Source of the DNA: Streptomyces griseicoloratus
Lineage (GTDB): Bacteria > Actinomycetota > Actinomycetes > Streptomycetales > Streptomycetaceae
Reading direction: 5' to 3'
NCBI RefSeq assembly: GCF_014534645.1
Contig: NZ_JACVQF010000168.1
Span: 1 to 64,000 of the forward strand
DNA length: 64,000 bases
Every line of letters starts with the position of its first letter. Positions within the stretch are counted from its first letter, which is position 1. Below the pieces are notes generated by a model, which saw only the letters and a list, made by a program, of their open reading frames with translations, was not told where the DNA came from and searched no databases. The position numbers and the translations under genes were made by a program. Shown piece after piece: positions 45,233 through 53,460 of the stretch.

Positions 45233-45883
45233 ATGAGGTCCCTGGAGAGGCATCGCGACGTCGGCGCCTACGCGCTGGGCGTGCTGGAGGAGGCGGACGC
45301 CTTCCGCTTCGAGGACCACCTCATGGAGTGCCCCCGCTGCGCGGCACAGGTGACCGAGTTCGGTCCCGCCACCCGGCAGCTGATGCTGTACCGGCGGGCG
45401 ACCCCGCCTCTCGTGCATCCCCTGGCCGCGCCGGGACCCGGGCTGCTGGACCGCCTGCTGTCCGGGGTGGCGGCCCGGCGCCGCGCCGGGCGCCGGCGGC
45501 TGCTGTACGCCGCCGCGGCGGCGGTCGCCCTCGCCGTGGCCGGGCCCGGTGTCGCGCTCCACGCCGTGCACGACGGCCCCGCGGTCTCCGTCACCGCGAC
45601 CGACGAGCGGTCGGGGGTGTGGGCGCAGGTCACGGCCGAGGACGCGGCCTGGGGCAGCGAGGTCGAGCTCAGGGTCCGGGACGGAGCGGGCCCCCGCGCC
45701 TGCCGGCTGGTCGCCGTGGGCCGCGACGGCACGGAGCAGACGGTCACCAGCTGGAGCGTGCCCCGGCACGACGCGCGGCCGAACACCGTGCACGGCGGCG
45801 CCGCCCTGCACCCCGACCAGATCGCCCGCTACGAGGTGCGGACGGCGGACGGGGAGCGTCTGGTGACGCTCCCCGCCGGCTAG
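45233..45883 (+). CDS. Zinc-type anti-sigma factor (ZAS) with one membrane segment
   Basis: Protein of 216 residues. The N-terminal ZAS domain has the H-x3-C-x2-C motif at H29, C33 and C36 (HLMECPRC). A membrane segment lies near 89-108 (LLYAAAAAVALAVAGPGVAL), and an extracellular C-terminal domain follows. The protein should bind an ECF sigma factor at the membrane until a signal is sensed. The nearest ECF gene is 0.9 kb upstream on the same strand (43818-44363). The leftward SigB-like gene converges on it 30 bp away. Confidence 0.85.
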   Translation: MRSLERHRDVGAYALGVLEEADAFRFEDHLMECPRCAAQVTEFGPATRQLMLYRRATPPLVHPLAAPGPGLLDRLLSGVAARRRAGRRRLLYAAAAAVALAVAGPGVALHAVHDGPAVSVTATDERSGVWAQVTAEDAAWGSEVELRVRDGAGPRACRLVAVGRDGTEQTVTSWSVPRHDARPNTVHGGAALHPDQIARYEVRTADGERLVTLPAG

Positions 45884-45913
45884 GCGCATCGAGGACGAGC
45901 GGGGACCCGGCGG

Positions 45914-46732
45914 TCAGCTCGGGTCGAGGGTCTCCTGGCGGATCCGGGCGCAGGTCCGGCTGAGCAGGCGGGAGACGTGCATCTGGGAGATGCCCATCCG
46001 GTCCGCGATGCGGCTCTGCGACCAGTCCTCGAAGAACCGCAGGTAGAGGATGGCCCGTTCGCGGGAGGGCAGCCGGCGCACCGCCTCCTTGACGCTCTCC
46101 CGGTCGACCACGAGATCGAAGGCGTGGTCGGGCTCTCCCAGCGCGTCCGCGAGGCGCGGGCCCTCGGCCTCCCCGCCGGTGTCGCCGTTCGGCGCGTCGA
46201 GGGAGAGGGCGCGGTAGCTCTCCAGGGCCTCCATGCCGTCGCGTACCTCGTCCTCGCACAGCCCGGTGTGGCGGGCCACGTCGGCGACGGTGGGGCAGGG
46301 GCTGCCGGGTGTGAGGGCCAGTTCCACATAGGCGGCCCGCACCTGGTTGCGCAGTTCCTGGATCCGGCGCGGCACCCGCACGCCCCAGGTGCGGTCGCGG
46401 AAGTGCCGCCGTATCTCGCCCCTGATGGTGGGAATCGCGAAGGGCTCGAAGGGCCCGCGGGCGGGATCGAAGCGGCGGATCGCCTTGAGCAGCCCGAGGG
46501 CCGCGACCTGCCGCAGGTCCTCGTGGCTCTCGCCCCGGTCCCGGAAGCGCGCGGCGAGGCGGTGGGCCATCGGCAGCCAGGCCCGCATCAGCTCCTCCTG
46601 GAGCCGCTCCTTCACGGGGCCGTCGTCGAGGGCGGCGAAGCGTACGAAGGCGGCGGTGACGGCGTCCGGGGTGGCCAGGCCCGAGGCCCGGTCGGCGGAG
46701 GCGTACGGGCGGGCGACGACATCGGTCGGCAT
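45914..46732 (-). CDS. SigB/SigF-type stress and sporulation sigma factor
   Basis: Protein of 272 residues with regions 2, 3 and 4. Region 2: 'DLRQVAALGLLKAIRRFDPARGPFEPFAIPTIRGEIRRHFRD'. Region 3: 'TVADVARHTGLCEDEVRDGMEAL'. Region 4: 'RLPSRERAILYLRFFEDWSQSRIADRMGISQMHVSRLLSRTCARIRQ'. This is the Streptomyces SigB/SigF/SigG group. No anti-sigma or anti-anti-sigma gene adjoins it. The PP2C-ATPase gene at 48035 is the nearest possible partner. The ATG at 46732 was chosen over an upstream start without homology. Confidence 0.92.
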   Translation of the reverse strand: MPTDVVARPYASADRASGLATPDAVTAAFVRFAALDDGPVKERLQEELMRAWLPMAHRLAARFRDRGESHEDLRQVAALGLLKAIRRFDPARGPFEPFAIPTIRGEIRRHFRDRTWGVRVPRRIQELRNQVRAAYVELALTPGSPCPTVADVARHTGLCEDEVRDGMEALESYRALSLDAPNGDTGGEAEGPRLADALGEPDHAFDLVVDRESVKEAVRRLPSRERAILYLRFFEDWSQSRIADRMGISQMHVSRLLSRTCARIRQETLDPS

Positions 46733-46886
46733 ACTGCTGGGTTCCTCGCTGTGGGCTCGGTCACATGGCTTCACCGACCACTGTTCCCACCCGGCTCTTG
46801 AAGCCATTCGGGACCTTTGTCCCTTTTATTCGAAGGGAGCCGTGCTTGTTCGAAGGCGCCCCTGGACGGATTCCCCGTACAAGTGC

Positions 46887-47750
46887 CTACTTGAGCAGCC
46901 GGGACAGCCTCCGGTCCGCCAGCGGCTTGCCGCCCGTCTGACAGGTCGGGCAGTACTGGAGCGAGGAGTCGCTGAAGGAGACCTCGCGGATGGTGTCGCC
47001 GCACACCGGGCAGGGCTCACCGGTGCGGCCGTGCACACGCAGCCCGCTCTTCTTCTCCGCCTTCAGCCGGCCCGCCGCAAGACCCCGGGAGCGCTCGACC
47101 GCCTCGGTGAGCGTCTCGCGCAGAGCCCGGTACAGCAGGGCGGTCTCCTCGGGCGTGAGCGACGAGGCCAGTTTGAACGGCGACATCTTCGCCGCGTGCA
47201 GGATCTCGTCGCTGTAGGCGTTCCCGACTCCCGCGATCAGGGACTGGTCGCGCAAGGCGCCCTTGAGCTGCCGCCGCTCGCCGGCGAGGAGCCCGGCGAA
47301 ACGCGCCTCGTCGAAGTCGTCGGCGAGCGGGTCCGGGCCGAGCCGGGCCACGCCCGGCACCTCCTGCGGATCGCGCACCACGTACACCGCCAGCCGCTTC
47401 TGCGTGCCCGCCTCCGTCAGGTCGAAGCCCGCACCGGTCTCGAGCGCGACGCGCAGGGCGAGGGGCCCCTTGCCGGGGCGCGGCGGGCCGTCGGGGAGGC
47501 TGTCCCTCCACTGCAGCCAGCCCGCCCGGGCCAGATGCGTCACCAGGTGCGGGCCGTCCGCGGTCTCGACGTCGAGGAACTTGCCGTACCGGTGCACGGC
47601 GGCGACCCGGTGGCCCTCCAGGGCCGTGAGCGGCGGGTCGTACGTCTTCAGCACGCTGATCGCCGCGGGCAGCACGCGCACGATCTCATGGCCGGCGAGG
47701 TGCTCGGTGAGGAAGTCCCTGAGCGCCTCCACCTCGGGCAGTTCGGGCAT
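46887..47750 (-). CDS. Fpg/Nei family DNA glycosylase
   Basis: Protein of 287 residues. The mature N-terminus is Pro2-Glu3 (MPELPEVEALRDFL), the catalytic proline and glutamate of Fpg/Nei enzymes. The helix-two-turn-helix block is 'LIAGVGNAYSDEILHAAKMSP'. A C-terminal zinc finger is present (CPVCGDTIREVSFSDSSLQYCPTCQTGG, four Cys). It removes oxidised bases and nicks the abasic site. An unusual fit to either Fpg or Nei consensus leaves the exact substrate open. The 218-bp MITE-like element lies just upstream of it. Confidence 0.92.
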   Translation of the reverse strand: MPELPEVEALRDFLTEHLAGHEIVRVLPAAISVLKTYDPPLTALEGHRVAAVHRYGKFLDVETADGPHLVTHLARAGWLQWRDSLPDGPPRPGKGPLALRVALETGAGFDLTEAGTQKRLAVYVVRDPQEVPGVARLGPDPLADDFDEARFAGLLAGERRQLKGALRDQSLIAGVGNAYSDEILHAAKMSPFKLASSLTPEETALLYRALRETLTEAVERSRGLAAGRLKAEKKSGLRVHGRTGEPCPVCGDTIREVSFSDSSLQYCPTCQTGGKPLADRRLSRLLK

Positions 47751-47816
47751 ACGTCCAGAGTGCCACCGGGAACCGGAGCCGCCAGGCGAAGCCGCGCCCC
47801 CCTCGCCGGGCTCCAA

Positions 47817-48034
47817 GGCCTGTCGTTCGGATCGGTCCGGCTGTGAGGTGCGGCGCCTTTCGGCCGACCCGAGCGGGGTCTGGTGCGTGCGGTTGCGAGG
47901 CGGAGGAGGAGGGAGCCGACGCCATGGGGGTCCCCGCGTGAGCGAAGCCGAGCGTGGGGGAGTCGGCGAGTGACGACAGCGCGGCCGATGTGCGTGCCGG
48001 CCCCGCGACGCCGGGATGATCCGAACGACAGGCC
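47817..48034. mobile_element. MITE-like element with perfect 17-bp terminal inverted repeats
   Basis: GGCCTGTCGTTCGGATC (47817-47833) and its exact complement (48018-48034) bound a 218-bp block with no open frame of its own. Inside is a G-run hairpin segment (47931-47961, TCCCCGCGTGAGCGAAGCCG onward) of a kind scattered through Streptomyces genomes. The right end abuts the stop codon of the PP2C gene. No transposase is present, so it would need one supplied in trans. A clear target duplication is not visible. Confidence 0.75.
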
Positions 48035-50119
48035 CTAGCGCTGCGGGACGACGAACTCGGACCACACGCACTTGCCGCCGCCGCGCGCCTCCACGCCCCA
48101 CACGTCGGTGAGCAGCTCGACCAGCAGCAGCCCCCGCCCCGAGACCCCGGACTCCCCCGCCTCACGGGGGCGCGGCAGTGCACTGGAGGAGTCCTCGACC
48201 TCGACGCGCAGCCGGCGGTCGGTGCCGGTGAGGACCCGCAGGGTGACGATCGCGGAGCCCTCGGTGTGCATCAGGGAGTTGGTGATCAGCTCGTCGGCGA
48301 CCAGCTCGATCTCGTCGACGCGGTCCTCGGCGCCCCAGGCACGGACCGCGGCGCGGATCATGTGCCGGGCCTCGGTCAGCGCCTCGGGATCGCCCGGTGC
48401 CACGTGCTGCTGGAGCCGGCCGCCGGACTTCGGGGCGTCCAGTCCGCGCCGGCACAGCAGGAGCAGCGCCACGTCGTCGTCGCCGCCCCGCTCCTCGGCC
48501 TCGTCGATCAGCCGGTCGGCGAGCTCCCGTACGTCGCCGGGGCCGGTGGCGACATGTGCCGCGAGGGACTGCATCCCGTCGTCGAGGTCGGCGCCGGGCT
48601 GCTCGACCAGGCCGTCGGTGCACAGCAGCAGGGTGTTGCCAGGGTCGAGTTCGATGGTGCCGACCGGGTAGTCGAGGCGCCCGAACTCGGCGGACAGGCC
48701 GAGCGGCAGCCCGCCCTCGACGGGCATGCGGCGGCAGGTGCCGTCGCTGTGTCGCACCAGCGGGTCGATGTGCCCGGCCCGCACCACCTGGACGACGCCG
48801 GTGGCCAGGTCGGCCTCCGCGTACAGGCAGGTCGCGAAGCGGTCGGTGTCCAGTTCGTCGAGGAAGACGGAGGCCCGCGCCATCACGGTGGCCGGGGTGT
48901 GGCCCTCGGCGGCGTAGGCGCGCAGCACGATGCGCAGCTGACCCATGACGGCGGCGGCGTGTGTGTCGTGGCCCTGGACGTCGCCGATGACGGCGCCGAC
49001 GCGCCCGCCGGGCAGCGGGATCAGGTCGTACCAGTCGCCGCCTATGTCGCGGCCGAGGGCGCCGCCGATGGTGGCCGCCCGGTAGCGGACGGCGACGTCG
49101 CAGCCGGGAACGCTGGGGATGGTGCGGGGCAGCATGGCCTGCTGCAGGCCCTCGGCTAGGTCCATCTGCTGCTCGTACAGCATGGCCCGCTGCAGGCTCT
49201 GCGCGATGCTGCTGCCGAGCGCCACGAGGACGGTGCGGTCCTCGGGCGAGAAGCCGCGCCGGTCGCTGTAGAGGAGCCCCATCGCGCCGATCGGCCGGGC
49301 CTGGGCGATCAGCGGCAGGTAGGCGGCCGACGTGACGTCGAGGTGGGTGATGTTCGACCACAGGCCGGGGTAGCGTTCCGCGAACTCCTCCGGGGACTCG
49401 ATGAAGCGCGGGCTGAGGGTGCGGACGGCCTCGCTCATCGGGTAGGGCTCGTCGATCCGGGTGATGCGGGTGCCGGGGACGAAGCTGTTGTCGGGTCCGT
49501 CGGAGACCAGCCGGATGCGGCCGGCCTCGACCAGTCCCATGACCAGGCTGGTGGCGCCCAGGCGGGTGATGCCGTGGGTGTCCTTCAGGACGTGGATGAC
49601 GTCGTCCACGGTGCGGGCGTGGGCGAGGGCGGCCGTGGCGACCTGCACGACGTTGATCTGCCGGCGCCGCGCCTCGTCCTGGGCCGCCTGCGCGCGGTGC
49701 CCCGCGATCTCCGCGATCTCCTCGGTGGCGTCCCGGACGATGCCGACGATCCGGCGGGGGCGTCCGGTCCCGTCGCGCCGGATGCAGCCCTGGGTGTGGG
49801 TCCAGCGCAGGGTGCCGTCGCGGCAGCGCAGGCGGAAGTACGCGCCGTAGTTCTCCCTGCCGTCCTTCATGGCCTGGGCGATCAGGGCGTCCAGGCGGGA
49901 GCTCTCGGCGTGAGGCACCCGTGCCGTCAGGGACTCGGCGCGGCCGTCGAACTCCTCGGGGCGCAGGTCGAACACCTCGTGCGCCTGGGCGTCCATGTGG
50001 AACAGACCGGAGTCCAGGTCCCAGTCGAAACTGCCCATGCGATTGAGCGCCAGGATCGGCTCCGGGTGGGCGGGCCAGTCGTCCGGGAGTGACAGGGCGC
50101 TCGCTCCCCGATCAGCCAT
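48035..50119 (-). CDS. PAS-GAF-PP2C phosphatase with C-terminal anti-sigma-type ATPase domain
   Basis: Protein of 694 residues. Order: PAS (about 25-135, 'MGSFDWDLDSGLFHMDAQA'), GAF (150-315), SpoIIE-type PP2C (about 330-550, 'GGDWYDLIPLPGGRVGAVIGDVQGHD' with metal Asp residues, 'LLCTDGLVE', 'DDDVALLLL'), and HATPase_c (570-690, 'ELVADELITNSLMHTEGSAIV', 'GRGLLLVELL'). This domain set both dephosphorylates anti-anti-sigma proteins and can act as a serine kinase/anti-sigma factor. A SigB-like sigma gene lies 1.3 kb downstream on the same strand. The 218-bp inverted-repeat element abuts its stop. Confidence 0.9.
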   Translation of the reverse strand: MADRGASALSLPDDWPAHPEPILALNRMGSFDWDLDSGLFHMDAQAHEVFDLRPEEFDGRAESLTARVPHAESSRLDALIAQAMKDGRENYGAYFRLRCRDGTLRWTHTQGCIRRDGTGRPRRIVGIVRDATEEIAEIAGHRAQAAQDEARRRQINVVQVATAALAHARTVDDVIHVLKDTHGITRLGATSLVMGLVEAGRIRLVSDGPDNSFVPGTRITRIDEPYPMSEAVRTLSPRFIESPEEFAERYPGLWSNITHLDVTSAAYLPLIAQARPIGAMGLLYSDRRGFSPEDRTVLVALGSSIAQSLQRAMLYEQQMDLAEGLQQAMLPRTIPSVPGCDVAVRYRAATIGGALGRDIGGDWYDLIPLPGGRVGAVIGDVQGHDTHAAAVMGQLRIVLRAYAAEGHTPATVMARASVFLDELDTDRFATCLYAEADLATGVVQVVRAGHIDPLVRHSDGTCRRMPVEGGLPLGLSAEFGRLDYPVGTIELDPGNTLLLCTDGLVEQPGADLDDGMQSLAAHVATGPGDVRELADRLIDEAEERGGDDDVALLLLCRRGLDAPKSGGRLQQHVAPGDPEALTEARHMIRAAVRAWGAEDRVDEIELVADELITNSLMHTEGSAIVTLRVLTGTDRRLRVEVEDSSSALPRPREAGESGVSGRGLLLVELLTDVWGVEARGGGKCVWSEFVVPQR

Positions 50120-50238
50120 GAGCCCACCTTGCCAGGATTTGCCGGATTCTTCGACTCCTGTCCGCTGCCGGCCGGCCCGCCCGGCGACGTCCGCGACACG
50201 ACCGGGTACACGGAGCCTGACACGAGAGGAGCGCGGCC

Positions 50239-51660
50239 GTGGAGTGGTTCACCGCACCCGACTACTGGCTGAGCCGGCTGGTCTTCCAGCGGGCCCTGGC
50301 CGTCCTGTACCTGGTCGCGTTCCTGACGGCGGCCCTGCAGTTCCGCGCACTGATCGGCGAGCGCGGCATGCTGCCCGTGCCCCGCTACGTGGCGCGGGTG
50401 CCGTTCGCACGGGCGCCGAGCCTGTTCCAGCTGCGCTATTCGGACCGCTTCTTCGCGGGCTGCGCCTGGGCGGGCTGCGCGGTGTCGGCGGCGCTGGTCG
50501 CGGGGCTGGACTCGCTCCTGCCGCTGTGGGGCGCCATGCTGCTGTGGCTGGTGCCGTGGGCGTTGTACCTGTCGATCGTCAACGTCGGGCAGACCTGGTA
50601 CTCCTTCGGCTGGGAGTCGCTGCTGCTGGAGACCGGCTTCGTCGCCGTCCTCCTCGGCAACGACGAGGTGGCCCCGCCGATCGTCGTGCTGTTCCTGCTG
50701 CGCTGGCTGCTGTTCCGGGTCGAGTTCGGCGCGGGTCTGATCAAGATGCGGGGCGACGAGTGCTGGCGGAAGCTGACCTGTCTGGACCATCACCACGAGA
50801 CCCAGCCGATGCCGGGGCCGCTGAGCTGGTTCTTCCACCATCTGCCACGGCCGCTGCACCGCGCCGAGGTGGCCGCGAACCACGTGACCCAGCTCCTGGT
50901 GCCCTTCCTGCTGTTCACCCCGCAGCCCGTGGCGACGGCCGCGGCGGCGCTGATGATCGTCACCCAGCTGTGGCTGGTGCTGTCCGGCAACTTCGCCTGG
51001 CTGAACTGGATCACCATCGTGCTGGCCCTGTCGGCGGTGCAGTTCCCGGCCGATCCGCCGTCCGTCGCGGGCGCGCCCCTGTGGTACGAGGTGGTGGTCC
51101 TGGCGGTGGCCGCGGTCCTGGTCCTCCTGAGCTACCGGCCGGTCCGCAACATGATCTCGCGCCGCCAGGTGATGAACCGCACCTTCGACCCGCTGCACCT
51201 GGTCAACACCTACGGCGCCTTCGGGACGGTCAGCCGCGTGCGCTACGAGGTGGTGATCGAGGGCACCGCCGACGAGGCGCCGCGCGAGAACGCGGACTGG
51301 CGGGAGTACGAGTTCAAGGGGAAGCCCGGTGATCCGCGGCACTGGCCGCGTCAGTTCGCGCCGTACCATCTGCGGCTGGACTGGCTGATGTGGTTCGCCG
51401 CGCTGTCGCCCGCGTACGCCGGCTCGTGGTTCGGCGTCCTGGTGGAGCGGCTGCTGGAGAACGACCGCGCCACGCTGCGGCTGCTGCGCCGTTCGCCGTT
51501 CCCGGCGGACGCGCCGCCCCGCTTCGTCCGCGCCCGCCTGTTCCGCTACCGGTACACGACCTGGCGCGAACTGCGGGAGACGGGCGCGTGCTGGGAACGG
51601 ACGTACGTCCGGGAGTTCCTGCCGCCGACCCGGCTGGCGGAGGTGGCGCAGAGGCCGTAG
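50239..51660 (+). CDS. Lipase maturation factor family membrane protein
   Basis: Protein of 473 residues from a GTG, with about eight to ten hydrophobic segments in residues 15-300. 'NVGQTWYSFGWESLLLETGF', 'RWLLFRVEFGAGLIKMRGDECWRKLTCLDHHHETQPMPGPLSW' and 'NTYGAFGTVSRVRYEVVIEGT' are signatures of the LMF1-like family. The C-terminal soluble domain ends about residue 465. The vertebrate protein helps fold lipases; the bacterial role is not established. It stands alone, facing the SRPBCC gene. Confidence 0.9.
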   Translation: MEWFTAPDYWLSRLVFQRALAVLYLVAFLTAALQFRALIGERGMLPVPRYVARVPFARAPSLFQLRYSDRFFAGCAWAGCAVSAALVAGLDSLLPLWGAMLLWLVPWALYLSIVNVGQTWYSFGWESLLLETGFVAVLLGNDEVAPPIVVLFLLRWLLFRVEFGAGLIKMRGDECWRKLTCLDHHHETQPMPGPLSWFFHHLPRPLHRAEVAANHVTQLLVPFLLFTPQPVATAAAALMIVTQLWLVLSGNFAWLNWITIVLALSAVQFPADPPSVAGAPLWYEVVVLAVAAVLVLLSYRPVRNMISRRQVMNRTFDPLHLVNTYGAFGTVSRVRYEVVIEGTADEAPRENADWREYEFKGKPGDPRHWPRQFAPYHLRLDWLMWFAALSPAYAGSWFGVLVERLLENDRATLRLLRRSPFPADAPPRFVRARLFRYRYTTWRELRETGACWERTYVREFLPPTRLAEVAQRP

Positions 51661-51665
51661 GCAGG

Positions 51666-52238
51666 TCAGGCTCCCTCGCGCGGACGGGCACCGGCTCGGT
51701 CCGCGGCGGCGGTCAAGGCCGCCGGGAGACCGTTCAGCCGCAGGCGGGCGGCACCGCGCAGATGGGGAAGGTCGTGTTCCGGCTCTGCGGAAGGGGTCAG
51801 GAAGGCCGCCTGCTCGGTCCAGCGCAGGTGCGTGCCGCCGGGCCGCTCCGGTACCAGCTCGACGGTCACCAGTGAGCTCCAGCGCGGGATGTCGTCCACG
51901 GTGGACGTGTACGCGTAGACGATCCTCGAACCCGGCGTGATGCCGAGGTACCGGGAGTCGTACACGAGCCGTTCCGGCGGCGCTCCCGGGATCGTGAAGA
52001 CGCTCGACGCCGTCTCCCCTCCGGCCACGGTGAAGTCGTGCCGGTAGGACACCTGGCGGCCGGGCAGCCTGAACCACCGGCGCCGGACGGAGGTGTCGGC
52101 GAAAGCCTCGAACACCGCGTCGGGGGGAGCGTCCAGGTGGACTCCGACCGTGAAGGTGTCGTGCCGTACGGGCGGCACCGCACTGCCGGCGTGCCTGCCG
52201 GTGGCCGGCTCCGGGCCGGTGGCTTCTGTGGCGGCCAT
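51666..52238 (-). CDS. SRPBCC/AHSA1-like protein
   Basis: Protein of 190 residues. 'HDTFTVGVHLDAPPDAVFEAFADTSVRRRWFRLPG' and 'RIVYAYTSTVDDIPRWSSLVTVELVPERPGGTHLRWTEQAAFL' fit the activator-of-Hsp90 (AHSA1)-like branch of the START-type fold. It binds a hydrophobic ligand or protein; the target is unknown. A GAGGTG precedes the ATG at 52238. It is divergent from an HxlR gene, a common arrangement for this family. Confidence 0.85.
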   Translation of the reverse strand: MAATEATGPEPATGRHAGSAVPPVRHDTFTVGVHLDAPPDAVFEAFADTSVRRRWFRLPGRQVSYRHDFTVAGGETASSVFTIPGAPPERLVYDSRYLGITPGSRIVYAYTSTVDDIPRWSSLVTVELVPERPGGTHLRWTEQAAFLTPSAEPEHDLPHLRGAARLRLNGLPAALTAAADRAGARPREGA

Positions 52239-52284
52239 GGTCACCTCACGTCGCATCGGGGCGGGTCGGGCCGGGGGCCCATTG

Positions 52285-52303
52285 GTTACCATCCGTATGT
52301 AAC
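52285..52303. promoter_or_regulatory. Candidate HxlR operator
   Basis: GTTAC-N9-GTAAC is an inverted repeat in the 144-bp gap between the divergent SRPBCC and HxlR genes. It is the only evident palindrome there, and the spacing suits a winged-helix dimer. Confidence 0.55.
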
Positions 52304-52382
52304 GGGGGTGCGGCCGCCGCGATCAAGGTCTCGCCCACACGCACTTTCATGTCAGCTACGCACGAGAAGGGAACGGAGGCCC

Positions 52383-52790
52383 ATGGATTCCGCGCTGCGT
52401 TCCCGCCTGTCGGCCGCCGGAGTCGCGCCGGAGTGCGCGGCGACCATCGAGCTCGTGCGCGACGTGCTCGCCCGCGTCGGAGACAAGTGGACCGTCCTGG
52501 TCATCACCGCGCTCGCCGACGGGCCGCTGCGCTTCAAGACCCTGCACGAGCGGACCGCCGGCATTTCCCAGCGGATGCTGAGCCAGACCCTGCGCTCACT
52601 CACGCGCGACGGTCTGGTCACACGGACGGCCTACGCCGAAGTGCCGCCCCGCGTCGAATACGCGCTCACCCCGCTGGGCCGGTCGCTCGGCGACACCGTC
52701 GCGCATGTCGTCGGCTGGGTGCAGGAGCACCAGGCGGAGATCGTCCGCAACCGCGAGGCGTTCGACGGGGACGATCCCACGGCACGGTGA
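52383..52790 (+). CDS. HxlR family winged-helix regulator
   Basis: Protein of 135 residues. 'VGDKWTVLVITALADGPLRFKTLHERTAGISQRMLSQTLRSLTRDGLVTRTAYAEVPPRVEYALTPLGRSL' covers the complete HxlR domain (about 32-105). Many members sense quinones or aldehydes through a Cys; here a Cys is near residue 19. Neighbours are an FMN reductase (46 bp downstream, same strand) and a divergent SRPBCC gene, both plausible targets. Confidence 0.92.
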   Translation: MDSALRSRLSAAGVAPECAATIELVRDVLARVGDKWTVLVITALADGPLRFKTLHERTAGISQRMLSQTLRSLTRDGLVTRTAYAEVPPRVEYALTPLGRSLGDTVAHVVGWVQEHQAEIVRNREAFDGDDPTAR

Positions 52791-52836
52791 GGCGAACGGT
52801 TCGCGGGAGACGGTCGTCGAGAGGTAGGTTGAGCCG

Positions 52837-53406
52837 ATGTCCGCACTGCCGGAGATTCTGTTGCTGTCGGGGAGCCTGCGAACCGGTTCCACCAATGAAG
52901 CCGTTCTGCGCACCGCCCAGGCCGTGGCGCCGTCCGTGCAGGTACGCGCCGTCATGTACGGCGGTCTGGCCGAGTTGCCGCACTTCAACCCCGACGACGA
53001 CACCGACCTTTCACTGCCCGCTCCCGTCAGCGAACTGCGCACGGCGATCGACTCGGCGGCCGGGATCCTCATCTGCTCCCCGGAGTACGCGGGCACGCTG
53101 CCCGGTTCGTTCAAGAACCTGCTCGACTGGACGGTCGGCGGAACCGAGATCTGCGACAAGCCGGTCGCCTGGATCAACGCGGCCGCCCCAGGCCGGGGTC
53201 AGGGCATGGAGGCCACGCTGCGGGCGGTACTGGGCTATACCGGCGCCGACATCGTGGAGCCGGCCTGCGTGAGGGTCCCGGTGGACCGGGGAGGACTCGC
53301 GGAGGGCGGTCTCGTCGCCGATCCGGAGGTCCGCCGGCAACTCGCCGAGGTACTGGGCCTGCTGGCCGCGTCCGGGGCGCGGACGCCCGTTCCGGAACAG
53401 GGCTGA
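52837..53406 (+). CDS. NADPH-dependent FMN reductase
   Basis: Protein of 189 residues with the flavodoxin-like fold. The FMN phosphate loop is 'LLLSGSLRTGSTNEAVL' and the isoalloxazine block 'CSPEYAGTLPGSFKNLLDW'. It reduces FMN, quinones or metals with NAD(P)H. It is 46 bp after the HxlR gene, probably in one unit. A perfect 20-bp hairpin follows its stop. Confidence 0.92.
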   Translation: MSALPEILLLSGSLRTGSTNEAVLRTAQAVAPSVQVRAVMYGGLAELPHFNPDDDTDLSLPAPVSELRTAIDSAAGILICSPEYAGTLPGSFKNLLDWTVGGTEICDKPVAWINAAAPGRGQGMEATLRAVLGYTGADIVEPACVRVPVDRGGLAEGGLVADPEVRRQLAEVLGLLAASGARTPVPEQG

Positions 53407-53451
53407 CCCCTCGCCGGGCGTCCAGGGGCTTCCTGGACGCCCGGCGAGGGG
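53407..53451. terminator. Perfect 20-bp hairpin, bidirectional terminator
   Basis: CCCCTCGCCGGGCGTCCAGG (53407-53426) pairs exactly with 53432-53451 around a GGCTT loop. It fills the gap between the convergent FMN reductase and alpha-mannosidase genes. Confidence 0.88.
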
Positions 53452-53460
53452 AGTCCGGCA

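Noticed and set aside
47931-47961. G-run hairpin as a simple Rho-independent terminator
   Set aside because: Pairing is imperfect and it lies inside a larger element bounded by perfect inverted repeats, which explains it better.
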